A stretch of 64,000 nucleotides of DNA from Caballeronia glathei (GTDB taxonomy: Bacteria; Pseudomonadota; Gammaproteobacteria; Burkholderiales; Burkholderiaceae). The notes under the pieces are model-generated. The model did no database searches, had not been told where the DNA came from, and saw only the letters and a list, made by a program, of their open reading frames with translations. The stretch is from assembly GCF_000698595.1 (NCBI RefSeq), contig NZ_JFHC01000042.1, forward strand, positions 1 to 64,000, given 5' to 3'. Below, in pieces: positions 9,027-17,295 of this stretch. A program made the translations under genes and the position numbers. Position 1 is the stretch's first letter. Each line of letters begins with the position of its first letter.

Positions 9027-10772
9027 ATGTCCGACTGCCTCACAGCGTTCCACGTTGCGCTCGACCACCATCACGCCGGGCGTCTCGCGGACGCGGAAGC
9101 GGGCTATCGCGGCATCGTCGGAGAGAATCCGGATCATGTGGAGGCGCTGCATCATCTCGGCGTGCTGCTGCATCAGCGCCGGCAGCACGCGAATGCCGCC
9201 GCGTTTCTCGACCGCGCGCTCGTGCTCTCGCCGCATTACGCCGCATGCTGGAGCAATCGCGGGCTGGTGGCGGCGGCGCTGGGCGATGCCGAGTTCGCCG
9301 TGGCGTGCCATCGGCGGGCGCTCATCGTCGATCCATGGTTCGCGAACGCGCGCAACAACCTGGGCGTCGCCTTGCACGCGCTGGGCCGTTTTGGCGAAGC
9401 GATCGACGAGCTTCGGCTCCTGATCGCGCAACAGCCCGATTTCATCGATGCGTACACGAATCTCGGAGCGTCGCTCGCGAAACTGAAGCGCCACGAAGAG
9501 GCGCTTGGCGCCTGCCGCGAGGCGCTTGCCCGCGATCCGGCGAATGCCGGCGCGCATTTCGGCGAAGGCAATGCGCTGCGCGAACTGGGCCGTCTCGAAG
9601 ACGCCTTGCGAAGCCTGCAGCAGGCCGTCGAACTGGCGCCCGGTCACTTCGAATCGCATGTGAACCTCGGCACGACGCTCGGGCTCGGGCGCTTCGCGCA
9701 AGCCGAGGCGCGATACCGCCACGCGCTCACCCTGCGCGACGATCCCCAGATCCACACGTGCGTCGGCGCGGCGATCGGCGCGCAGGGGCGCTTTCACGAG
9801 GAAGAGGCGCACTACCGGCGCGCGCTGACGCTCGATCTGAATCACGCCGACGCCCAGCACAATCTCGCGCTGCTGCACCTGCGGCGCGGCGAGTTCAGGG
9901 AAGGCTGGGCACTCTACGAAACGCGCTGGCGGGCGAGCAAGTACGCGCCGCTCGTCATTCCGGGCGTGCCCGAATGGGGTGGCGAGCCGCTCGCGGGGCG
10001 CACGCTGCTGCTCGTCGGCGAGCAGGGGCACGGCGACCAGTTGCAGTTCGTCCGCTATGCATCGATGCTCGAACGGATGGGCGCGACCGTCGACGCCTGG
10101 GTGCAGGCGAATATCGCGGAACTGGTGGGCAGCGTGCGAGGCGTGCGGCGTGCGATCGCCGACGGAACGACGCTGGAGTACGACTTCTGGACGCCGATGA
10201 TGAGCGTGCCCTACCGGCTCGCGGATATCGTTCAGGGCGTGCCCGCCGAGATTCCGTACCTGAGCGTGAGTGCGGCGCGTGTCGGCGCGTGGCCTGCCCG
10301 GGTGCGCGGGCTCGCGGGCGCGCGGCGGAAGGTCGGTGTCGTGTGGGCGGGCAGTCCGACGTTCGCCAACGACCGCTTTCGCTCGATGCCGCTCGCCGCG
10401 CTCGACGCACTCGTCGAGGTATCGGATATCGCGTGGTTTTCGCTGCAAAAAGGCCCGGCGCGCACGCAACTCACCCATGCCGCGCTGAAGCCGCACGATC
10501 TGACCGATCACATTCAGGATTTTGCGGACACCGCCGCGCTCATCGAGCAACTCGATCTGGTGATTGCGGTGGATACGTCCGTGGCGCATCTCGCGGGCGC
10601 GCTCGGCAAGCCGGTGTGGCTGCTGCTGCCCGCGAACTACGACTGGCGCTGGATGCTCGATCGCGACGACAGCCCGTGGTACCCCACTATGCGTCTTTTC
10701 AAGCAGACGACGCTCGGCGACTGGGAGCCGGTGGTGCGGCGGGTGAAAGAGGCGCTCGCGCGCACGGTTTGA
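9027..10772 (+). CDS. TPR-repeat protein with C-terminal glycosyltransferase-like (GT-B) domain
   Basis: The 581-residue protein has two parts. Residues up to about 330 are tandem tetratricopeptide repeats (for example HADAQHNLALLHLRRGEF). The rest resembles heptosyltransferase or O-GlcNAc-transferase-like GT-B domains: LLVGEQGHGDQLQFVRY, VGVVWAGSP, WFSLQKGP, then DLVIAVDTSVAHLAGALGKP near the end. Proteins of this type are often placed among protein O-glycosyltransferases, but no substrate can be inferred here. I chose the ATG at 9027 because repeat-like sequence begins there; an in-frame ATG at 8979 would add 16 residues, and neither start has a clear ribosome site. A close paralogue, disrupted by a frameshift, lies at 56534-58251. 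Confidence 0.85.
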   Translation: MSDCLTAFHVALDHHHAGRLADAEAGYRGIVGENPDHVEALHHLGVLLHQRRQHANAAAFLDRALVLSPHYAACWSNRGLVAAALGDAEFAVACHRRALIVDPWFANARNNLGVALHALGRFGEAIDELRLLIAQQPDFIDAYTNLGASLAKLKRHEEALGACREALARDPANAGAHFGEGNALRELGRLEDALRSLQQAVELAPGHFESHVNLGTTLGLGRFAQAEARYRHALTLRDDPQIHTCVGAAIGAQGRFHEEEAHYRRALTLDLNHADAQHNLALLHLRRGEFREGWALYETRWRASKYAPLVIPGVPEWGGEPLAGRTLLLVGEQGHGDQLQFVRYASMLERMGATVDAWVQANIAELVGSVRGVRRAIADGTTLEYDFWTPMMSVPYRLADIVQGVPAEIPYLSVSAARVGAWPARVRGLAGARRKVGVVWAGSPTFANDRFRSMPLAALDALVEVSDIAWFSLQKGPARTQLTHAALKPHDLTDHIQDFADTAALIEQLDLVIAVDTSVAHLAGALGKPVWLLLPANYDWRWMLDRDDSPWYPTMRLFKQTTLGDWEPVVRRVKEALARTV

Positions 10773-10914
10773 CGCAGGCGTCCGCTCGCATCGGCGAGCA
10801 CCGCTCAGGCCGGCAACGCCGCGAGGACCGGAAACAGCTGGCGCGAGACGCCTTCAGGTGCTCTCGTCGAGCGGAACATCTCCGATGCTTGCGACGGCAG
10901 TGCCGTCCGTGTCA

Positions 10915-12327
10915 TTACTCAGCGGCGCGCATCGGCGCCGCGCCCGGGTCGCGCGTCACGAGCCGCAATCCGCTTGCGATGCTCGCCGCACCTGCGAATC
11001 CCGCACCCAGCGACAGCGCGAGCGCGGGCCCGTGCTTGCCCGCGATGCCGAAACTCAGCGCGACCAGCGCGGCGCCGAGCGCCTGACCGAGCAGGCGCGC
11101 CGTCGCCACGACGCCGCTTGCGCCGCCGCTGCGCTCGCGCGGCGCGCTCGCCATCAGCGCCTTCAGGTTCGGCGACTGGAAAAAGCCGAAACCCGCCCCG
11201 CAGATCGACATGCGGATACCGATGTCGAGCACGTGCGGATTGGCGGGCAGCATCGCGAGCGAGACCATGCCCGCGCACAGGATCGCCAGCCCGACGCCGC
11301 CGAGCAGGCCCGGCGCATAGCGGTCCGAGAGGCGCCCGGCGATCGGCGCCATCAACGCGACGAGCACCGACCACGGCGTCATCAGAAAGCCGGTTTCCAC
11401 CTGGCTGCGCCCGAGCACGCCTTCGAAATAGAACGGCAGCGACACGAACGCGAGCCCTTGCGCGGCGAAAGAGCAGATCGCGGTCATCGTCGATAGCGCG
11501 AACATCGGGCGCCTGAAGAGATCGACGGGGAGCATCGGCGCCGGGTGGCCGCGTTCGCGATGCAGCATCAGCCCGCCCGCGACGGCCGTCACCGCGAGCG
11601 CAGCCAGCACGACGTGCGTCGGCGCGCGCTGGGCCGCCTCGCCGAGCGCGAAGATCAGCGCGGCGAACGTGACGACGTTCAGCGCCGCGGCCACGCGGTC
11701 GAAGTCGTGCGGGCTCTTCGGCGTTTTCGGCAGCGCCGGCCAGCCGATCAGGAGCGCGAGCACGCCGACCGGCAGATTCACGGCGAAAAGCCACGGCCAG
11801 GTTCCGAGCGACAGCACGATCGACGCCACCGTCGGCCCGACCGCGAACGACACGCCCACGATCAGCGCGTTCAGCCCGAGCCCGCGCCCGAGCCGGTGAA
11901 TCGGAAAGATCGCGCTGATGAGCGCGGTGTTGACGCTCATGATGGCGGCCGCCCCGACCCCCTGCAGCAGCCGCGCGGCGACGAGCGTCGGCAGCGACCA
12001 GGAGAACGCGCAGATCGCGGACGCCACCGTGAACAGGATCAGCCCGCTTAGGTACACGCGCCGGTGCCCGATAATGCCGCCGAGCGCCGCGAGCGGCAGC
12101 AGCGTCGCGACCATCGAGAGCTGGTAGGCGTTGATGATCCAGACCGACGCCGCGGGCGTCGCGTGCAGATCGGCGGCGATGGCGGGGAGCGCCGTGTTGG
12201 CGATGGCGGTATCGAGCGTGGCGAGCGCTACGGCGAGCAGCATCGCCGTCATGCCGCGGCGCTCGAGCGGCGTCATTGGCGCGTCGGGGTCGCGCGGGGC
12301 AGTGCTGAAGGTGGTCTGGGTCGACAC
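10915..12327 (-). CDS. MFS transporter, DHA2 (EmrB/QacA-like) drug exporter family
   Basis: An integral inner-membrane protein of about 470 residues with roughly 14 hydrophobic segments. It begins with the family pattern LDTAIANTALPAIAADL in the first helix and has the loop GHRRVYLSG between helices 2 and 3 (motif A region). This places it with proton-driven multidrug exporters of the DHA2 group. The start is uncertain: I use the GTG at 12327 (STQTTFSTAP), while an ATG at 12276 or an upstream ATG at 12423 are possible. No Shine-Dalgarno sequence decides between them. The frame to 12423 would overlap the start of the intergenic gap to the dehydrogenase gene upstream. The substrate is unknown. 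Confidence 0.85.
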   Translation of the reverse strand: MSTQTTFSTAPRDPDAPMTPLERRGMTAMLLAVALATLDTAIANTALPAIAADLHATPAASVWIINAYQLSMVATLLPLAALGGIIGHRRVYLSGLILFTVASAICAFSWSLPTLVAARLLQGVGAAAIMSVNTALISAIFPIHRLGRGLGLNALIVGVSFAVGPTVASIVLSLGTWPWLFAVNLPVGVLALLIGWPALPKTPKSPHDFDRVAAALNVVTFAALIFALGEAAQRAPTHVVLAALAVTAVAGGLMLHRERGHPAPMLPVDLFRRPMFALSTMTAICSFAAQGLAFVSLPFYFEGVLGRSQVETGFLMTPWSVLVALMAPIAGRLSDRYAPGLLGGVGLAILCAGMVSLAMLPANPHVLDIGIRMSICGAGFGFFQSPNLKALMASAPRERSGGASGVVATARLLGQALGAALVALSFGIAGKHGPALALSLGAGFAGAASIASGLRLVTRDPGAAPMRAAE

Positions 12328-12419
12328 GGGCGTGATCGCTTGAGCGGCATTAAGCAGGTATTGAATCCGACACGATACGGGAACACGCGATTTTTCGCAG
12401 ACGACCCCCGCGGAGGCTT

Positions 12420-13352
12420 TCAAACAGGTGTCAACACCGGCTGGCCGGAAAAGTGACGCGTCGCGTTTTCGACGAAAAGCGCGGCGGAGGCCGCCATCGC
12501 TTCCGGCGAACGTCCACCGACGTGCGGCGTCAGCACGACGCGCTCCGAATCGATCAGAAGCGGGGGTGGCGACGGCTCGCCCTCGTACACGTCGAGCCCC
12601 GCGCCCGCGATGACGCCGTGCGCGAGGGCGTCGGCGAGCGCGGCCGTATCGACGACACTCCCGCGCGCCACGTTCACGACGTATCCCTGCGGGCCGAGCG
12701 CTTCGAACACTTCGGCGCCGATCAGGTGATGCGTCGCCGCGCCGCCGGGCGTCGCGATCACGAGATAGTCGGCCCAGCCGGCGAGCGCGATGACGGAATC
12801 GAAGTGGGCGTAGGGCGTGTCCGGCTGCGGGCGGCGATTGTGGTAGCCCACTTCGGTATCGAAGCCGAGCGCGCGCCGCGCGACCTTCCGGCCGATATTG
12901 CCGAGGCCGACGACGCCGAGCCGTTTGCCCGAGAAGTTCGGCTGCATGGGCAGTTCGTCGCGCCAGACGCCTGCGCGGCAGGCGCGATCGAGGAACGGAA
13001 CGCGGCGCACGGTGGCGAGCAGCAGGGCGAAGGCGTGATCGGCGACGCAGTCGTCGTTCGTGCCTGCGCCGTTCACGACGACGATGCCGCGCGCTTTCGC
13101 GGCGTCGCGGGCAATGTTTTCGTGGCCGGCGCCCAGCGCGCCGATGAGTTCGAGGTTGGGCAGGCGGGAGATTTCGTCGGGGGTGAGCCCGGTCGTGCCG
13201 TTGGTGAGCACGGCGCGGATCTGGTCTGCGTGTTGCGTAATCGCGTGGTCGCGCGAGGTGGGCGTGGGGGCGTCGACGATCTGGAAATGGGCGGCGATCG
13301 CGGCGCGGTTTTCAGGGGGCAGGGGGATCAGGACGAGGACGGTGGGTGGCAT
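12420..13352 (-). CDS. 2-hydroxyacid dehydrogenase (glyoxylate/hydroxypyruvate reductase-like)
   Basis: A 310-residue NAD(P)H-dependent D-isomer-specific 2-hydroxyacid dehydrogenase. The nucleotide-binding motif is GVVGLGNIGRKVARR in the middle of the protein. The catalytic Arg lies in VNVARGSVVD, the Glu in LDVYEGEP and the His in TPHVGG. It most resembles cytoplasmic glyoxylate/hydroxypyruvate reductases of the GhrB type, but the substrate is not certain. The frame runs upstream to 13664 through the hairpin next to tRNA-Lys, so I use the ATG at 13352 (MPPTVLVLIPLPPENR), which begins the conserved domain. A second, only distantly similar family member is at 15777-16793. Confidence 0.88.
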   Translation of the reverse strand: MPPTVLVLIPLPPENRAAIAAHFQIVDAPTPTSRDHAITQHADQIRAVLTNGTTGLTPDEISRLPNLELIGALGAGHENIARDAAKARGIVVVNGAGTNDDCVADHAFALLLATVRRVPFLDRACRAGVWRDELPMQPNFSGKRLGVVGLGNIGRKVARRALGFDTEVGYHNRRPQPDTPYAHFDSVIALAGWADYLVIATPGGAATHHLIGAEVFEALGPQGYVVNVARGSVVDTAALADALAHGVIAGAGLDVYEGEPSPPPLLIDSERVVLTPHVGGRSPEAMAASAALFVENATRHFSGQPVLTPV

Positions 13353-13590
13353 GGTGGCTTCGGGACTGGATTGGCGGGTGTCGCAGCGCGCGGGGCCGCC
13401 GCTGAGTCGATGAAGCTGCGGAGCCGGCGTCAGGCTATTGTGCCGTGACGAAAATGCCGGCGTGTGGAGTGGGCGGGAGGTGGGTTTGCAGGCATGCGTG
13501 CGATCCGTGCATTCGAGCGTTCGTTCGGGATCGCGGAGCGGCGAATTTGCCGCTTGGCTCTGCACCGGGATTGCAGGCAGCGGCGTTCGG

Positions 13591-13630
13591 AAAGCAAAAA
13601 GCCCAGTCCGTGGACTGGGCTTTTTGCTTT
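13591..13630 (-). terminator. Intrinsic terminator downstream of tRNA-Lys
   Basis: A perfect 19-bp inverted repeat (13591-13609 with 13612-13630) has a two-base centre, core GCCCAGTCC/GGACTGGGC and a T-run on both strands. It begins 9 bases after the 3' end of the tRNA gene on the minus strand, so it should end that transcript. The T-run on the plus strand means it could work in both directions. The rest of the gap between the dehydrogenase and the tRNA gene (13353-13590) shows nothing I can name. Confidence 0.85.
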
Positions 13631-13638
13631 GAATTTTC

Positions 13639-13714
13639 TGGTGGGGCGTGAGTGACTCGAACACTCGACCTACGGATTAAGAGTCCGCTGCTCTACCAAC
13701 TGAGCTAACGCCCC
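13639..13714 (-). tRNA. tRNA-Lys(CTT)
   Basis: Read on the minus strand, a 76-base cloverleaf starts GGGGCGT and ends ACGCCCC-A-CCA, so the 7-bp acceptor stem is perfect and the CCA end is encoded. The D-arm is GCTC...GAGC. The anticodon stem GCGGA/TCCGT closes the loop CTCTTAA, which puts CTT at positions 34-36; this reads the lysine codon AAG. The T-arm has the TTCGAGT loop. A good promoter lies just upstream and a terminator just downstream, so it appears to be a single-gene transcription unit. Confidence 0.97.
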
Positions 13715-13730
13715 GAAAAACTGAATCCGA

Positions 13731-13760
13731 ATTATAGCGACATATTTCTTCGTCGCGCAA
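13731..13760 (-). promoter_or_regulatory. Sigma-70 promoter of tRNA-Lys
   Basis: On the minus strand, TTGCGC (13755-13760) is followed after 18 bases by a perfect TATAAT (13731-13736). Transcription would begin near 13724, about 10 bases before the tRNA 5' end at 13714, as is usual for a stable RNA gene. Confidence 0.75.
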
Positions 13761-13951
13761 GCCCCCTGTCGCAAAAAGTTTCTCGAAGACCGCCCTGAGA
13801 TGCGTGCCGGAACTGGCACCGGCCGGTCGTGTATCCCGAAAACGAGCTTGCGAGCCGTTATCATGGCGAAAGCCTCGGGCTGCCGTTCGGTTGCGCCGAA
13901 TCCGCGATCACGAAGCGACTACGAAGAAACCACGACGAAATCACGAGAGAC

Positions 13952-14356
13952 ATGGACAAAACCGCCATCCGCGCACTTCTAGACAGCGTTCTGGCTCCGT
14001 GGGTGCGCGAGTTGTCGCTGGCCCCCGAGAGCACGACCGACGACACCGTCACCCTGCGCCTGCCGCACGCCGACAAGCTGCGTCACGCGGGTGGCGTCGT
14101 TTGCGGACAGGTGTTCATGGCGGCCGCCGATACCGCGATGGTTGTCGCGATTTCGCACGTGCTGGGCGGGTTCCAGCCGATGACCACTGTCTCGCTGAAC
14201 ACGAGTTTCATGCGCCCGGTAAAGGCGGGCGATGTGCTCGTCACGGCGAAGGTGCTGCGCCGCGGCCGCAATCTCGTCTTCGGCGAGATCGAGCTGCGCG
14301 ACGCCGAGGGCGAACTCGCCGCCCACGCGACAACGACCTACGCGCTGCTGGGCTGA
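13952..14356 (+). CDS. PaaI-family thioesterase (hotdog fold)
   Basis: A 134-residue hotdog-fold protein, the usual size for small acyl-CoA thioesterases. The segment HAGGVVCGQVFMAAADTAM matches the substrate-binding and catalytic helix region of PaaI/YdiI-like enzymes, and TTVSLNTSFMRPVKAGDV is the matching strand pair. It probably hydrolyses an aromatic or medium-chain acyl-CoA thioester in the cytoplasm. The ATG at 13952 is preceded by GAGAG; the longer open frame from 13829 is not needed for the fold. It is followed after 43 bases by a patatin gene and then an OsmC gene on the same strand, a likely operon. Confidence 0.85.
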   Translation: MDKTAIRALLDSVLAPWVRELSLAPESTTDDTVTLRLPHADKLRHAGGVVCGQVFMAAADTAMVVAISHVLGGFQPMTTVSLNTSFMRPVKAGDVLVTAKVLRRGRNLVFGEIELRDAEGELAAHATTTYALLG

Positions 14357-14399
14357 CCCGGCCGCACGACACGCACCCTCAACGAATCACAACGCTCAA

Positions 14400-15266
14400 A
14401 TGTTCGATCAAGTCGTATTCGCGGGCGGCGGCAACCGCTGCTGGTGGCAGGCCGGCTTCTGGGACGTGGTGCAGCCGGAGCTGAACCTGCGCCCGCGCAT
14501 CATCACGGGCATCTCGGCGGGCGCGGCCACGGCCTGCATGCTCTACACCAATCGCGCCGACTGGGTGATGGACTACTACTCGCACGCCCTGCGCGACAAC
14601 ACGAAGAACGCCTACTGGGGCAACCTGCTGCGCGGGCAATCGGTGTTTCCGCACTATCGCATCTACCGTCAGGCGCTCCTCGACATCTTCCGCGACCGGT
14701 TCGCGACCCTCCAGACTGCGCCGGAAATACGCATCGGCGTGTCGCATCTGCCGCGCTGGCTCGGCGCGCGCAGCGCCGTCGCGGCGGGCCTGATCGCGTA
14801 CAACATCGAAAAGTACGTGCGCAAGACGCTCCATCCGACGCTCGGTCAGGCGCTCGGTTTTCATCCCGAATTCGTGAAGGCGCAGGAATGCGCGACGGTC
14901 GAAGACCTGGCCGACCTGATCCTGCAATCGTCCAGCACGCCACCGTTCACTCCGGTCCTGCGGCGCAACGGCCGCCCGGTGCTCGACGGCGGCATGGTCG
15001 ACAACGTGCCGGTCAGCGCGCTCGATACCGCGCCGGGCCTCGTGCTCGTGATGGTCACGCGCCTTTACCCGCGGCCGCAGATGTTCGTCGTGCCGCACGG
15101 CGGGCAGCAGCGCGTCTACGTTCAGCCGTCGCGCAAGGTGCCGATTTCGAGCTGGGATTACACGAGTCCGTCGCAGATGCAGCATGCCTTCAACCTCGGC
15201 CGCGCCGACGGCGAACAGTTTCTCACCCGCGTGCCGGAGCTGATGCACGCGGCGGCCCACATCTAG
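14400..15266 (+). CDS. Patatin-like phospholipase
   Basis: A 288-residue patatin-domain protein. The oxyanion hole is the glycine-rich AGGGNRCWWQAG at the N-terminus, the nucleophile elbow is GISAG with Ser39, and the catalytic dyad aspartate is D196 in LDGGMVDNVP (the family DG[GA] motif). It should hydrolyse acyl esters, probably of lipids. No signal peptide is seen, so it would act in the cytoplasm or after export by another route. The start at 14400 opens directly with the domain (MFDQVVFAGGGN). It sits between the thioesterase and OsmC genes, which suggests a joint role in acyl or lipid turnover. Confidence 0.87.
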   Translation: MFDQVVFAGGGNRCWWQAGFWDVVQPELNLRPRIITGISAGAATACMLYTNRADWVMDYYSHALRDNTKNAYWGNLLRGQSVFPHYRIYRQALLDIFRDRFATLQTAPEIRIGVSHLPRWLGARSAVAAGLIAYNIEKYVRKTLHPTLGQALGFHPEFVKAQECATVEDLADLILQSSSTPPFTPVLRRNGRPVLDGGMVDNVPVSALDTAPGLVLVMVTRLYPRPQMFVVPHGGQQRVYVQPSRKVPISSWDYTSPSQMQHAFNLGRADGEQFLTRVPELMHAAAHI

Positions 15267-15289
15267 CACCCGGAAAACAGGAGCACACC

Positions 15290-15766
15290 GTGGCGAAGAA
15301 GCATCACTACACGCTGACCGTCGTCTGGACGGGCGATCAGGGCTCGGGCACCTCGCGCTACGACGCCTATTCGCGCGACCACCTCGTGCGCGTGCCGAAC
15401 AAGCCGGCCATCGAAGCGTCGAGCGATCCGGCGTTTCGCGGCGACCCCGCCCGGCACAACCCCGAGGAGCTGTTCGTGGCGTCGCTGTCGTCGTGCCACA
15501 TGCTCTGGTACCTGCATCTGTGCGCAACCAGCGGCATCGTCGTGACGGGCTACTCCGACGAGGCGCTCGGCACGATGGAAGAGACGGCGAAAGGCGCGGG
15601 CCGCTTCACCGATGTCCTGCTGCGCCCGCACGTGACGATTGGCGCGGGCGGCGACGTCGAACTGGCGACGCGGCTGCATGAGGAAGCGCACCGTTTCTGC
15701 TTCATCGCGAATTCGGTGAATTTCCCGGTGCGCTGCGAACCGCACATCGATATCTCGACGCTCTAG
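15290..15766 (+). CDS. OsmC family peroxiredoxin-like protein
   Basis: A 158-residue OsmC/Ohr-superfamily protein. The two family cysteines are visible: one in SLSSCHMLWYL on the central helix and one in HRFCFIANSV. In known OsmC proteins the pair reduces organic hydroperoxides. The pattern HNPEELFVASLSSCH is characteristic. A GTG start at 15290 is preceded by AGGAG, a good ribosome site. The gene is 23 bases downstream of the patatin gene. It ends 10 bases before a convergent dehydrogenase gene, with no obvious terminator in the gap. Confidence 0.88.
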   Translation: MAKKHHYTLTVVWTGDQGSGTSRYDAYSRDHLVRVPNKPAIEASSDPAFRGDPARHNPEELFVASLSSCHMLWYLHLCATSGIVVTGYSDEALGTMEETAKGAGRFTDVLLRPHVTIGAGGDVELATRLHEEAHRFCFIANSVNFPVRCEPHIDISTL

Positions 15767-15776
15767 GAAGGTACTC

Positions 15777-16793
15777 CTAGCGCCGCCGTCCGCCCTGCAG
15801 CGCATCCGGATTGGAGACGCTCGACGTGTCGCCGGCGTTGAAGGCGAGGATGTTCTTGAACGCGGCGCTGAAGTAGAGCTCATAGCTCTCGCGCTCCACA
15901 TACCCGATATGCGGCGTGCAGATCACGTTCTCCATGCGCAGCAGGCCGTAGCCCTGCAGGATCGGTTCGCTTTCGTACACGTCGATCGCGACCATGCCGG
16001 GGCGGTTGTGATGCAGCGCGTTGAGCAGCGCGTTCTCCTCGAGCAGCTCGGCGCGGCTCGTGTTGACGAAAAGCGCCGTAGGCTTCATGCGCATCAGGTC
16101 TTCCTGCTTGACGATGCCGCGCGTGTCGTCGTGCATGCGCAGATGCAGCGTCAGCACGTCGCTCTGTTCGAACAGCGCTTCGCGGCTTTCCGCGACGTTG
16201 TAGCCGTCCTCGCGCGCGGCGTGCTGCGAGTGCTCCCGGCCGAAGATCAGCACGTTCATGCCGAACGCCTTGCCATAGCCCGCCACCATCCTGCCGATCT
16301 TGCCGTAGCCCCAGATGCCGAGCGTCTGGCCGCGCAGCACCTGGCCCAGGCCGAAGTTCGGCGGCAGCGCCGACGTCTTCAGCCCCGACTGCTGCCACGC
16401 GCCCTGCTTCAGGTTCGCGACGTACTGCGGAATGCGCCGGTGCGCCGACATGATGAGCGCCCAGGTCAGCTCGGCGGGCGCGACGGGCGATCCGGTGCCC
16501 TCCAGCACGGCGATGCCGCGTTCGGTACAGGCGTCGATGTCGATGTGGCCGCCGCCCGCCCGGCCGGTCTGGCTGATCATGCGCAGGCGCGGAAGCTTGT
16601 CGAGCAGCTGCGAGCTGATGCGCGTGCGTTCGCGGATGAGTACGAGGGCATCGACCTCCGACAGTCTGCTAGCCAACTGTCCGAGACCGCGCACCGTGTT
16701 ATTGAAGACCTTCACCTCGTGGTCATCGAGCAGATGGAAACAATCCAGCTTGCGGACGGCGTCCTGGTAGTCGTCGAGGATGGCGATTTTCAT
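15777..16793 (-). CDS. D-2-hydroxyacid dehydrogenase family protein
   Basis: A 338-residue NAD-binding dehydrogenase of the D-isomer-specific family. The cofactor motif is GIWGYGKIGRMVAGYGKAF; the usual catalytic residues are present as VNTSRAELL (Arg), IDVYESEPI (Glu) and CTPHIGYVE (His). The N-terminus MKIAILDDYQDAVRKLDCF is typical of a subgroup annotated as phosphoglycerate-dehydrogenase-like, but the substrate is not known. Alternative in-frame starts exist at 16799 and 16823; none has a clear Shine-Dalgarno sequence, and I choose the one that begins the domain. It converges with the OsmC gene and is divergent from pckG. Confidence 0.85.
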   Translation of the reverse strand: MKIAILDDYQDAVRKLDCFHLLDDHEVKVFNNTVRGLGQLASRLSEVDALVLIRERTRISSQLLDKLPRLRMISQTGRAGGGHIDIDACTERGIAVLEGTGSPVAPAELTWALIMSAHRRIPQYVANLKQGAWQQSGLKTSALPPNFGLGQVLRGQTLGIWGYGKIGRMVAGYGKAFGMNVLIFGREHSQHAAREDGYNVAESREALFEQSDVLTLHLRMHDDTRGIVKQEDLMRMKPTALFVNTSRAELLEENALLNALHHNRPGMVAIDVYESEPILQGYGLLRMENVICTPHIGYVERESYELYFSAAFKNILAFNAGDTSSVSNPDALQGGRRR

Positions 16794-17295
16794 GGGCATT
16801 GATTGGCTTTTGTTGGGCATCAAACGTGCTGCCGACTGCTATGGAAGGAAAATAGACGCGCTAACTTCGGGTAATTACCAATAATTTCGGCGAATTTCCG
16901 TTATTGCGCTGCGTCAAAGAATCCGCTGGGCGGGATGTTATGCTGGAACTCCCATTTTTACCGGTGCGGGCGAATGGAACCGTTAAAAGGCGGTCCAAAT
17001 GCGCAAATGCCGGTAAACCCCGTAATCGTTGAGGAGACAAGGCACTTTAGTATCTCTTTTTAACAGTTTGTTCCGTGCCGACGCAAGCCGCGATTCCAGA
17101 CGGCCGCGGCCGACAAACCGTATTGCCCAGGACGCCTGTGCCCCGCTTCGCGCAACGCCGACCGACCGATGTTTCGTGTGACGAATGCCGCGAGACATCG
17201 CGCAGGAGTCGCCGCGTCGAGCGCGAATACCGCCTCTCGCAGGCAGCGTCGATGGGCGCGACCGTTTTCATCCTTAGAAGAACGGAGACAGCTCG
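16794..17295. other. Intergenic region between a dehydrogenase gene and pckG
   Basis: About 500 bases without a gene that I can support. It must contain the divergent promoters. Positions about 16860-16915 are unusually AT-rich and include the perfect 10-bp palindrome GGTAATTACC (16870-16879), a possible operator. The 300 bases nearest pckG are GC-rich and would form a long leader if transcription begins near 16950-17060. The pckG ribosome site CGGAGA is at its end. I see no convincing -35/-10 pair. Confidence 0.5.

Noticed and set aside
13670..13864. A short minus-strand frame ending in GALAQLVEQRTLNP
   Set aside because: This is the well-known false peptide produced by translating a tRNA gene (here tRNA-Lys).
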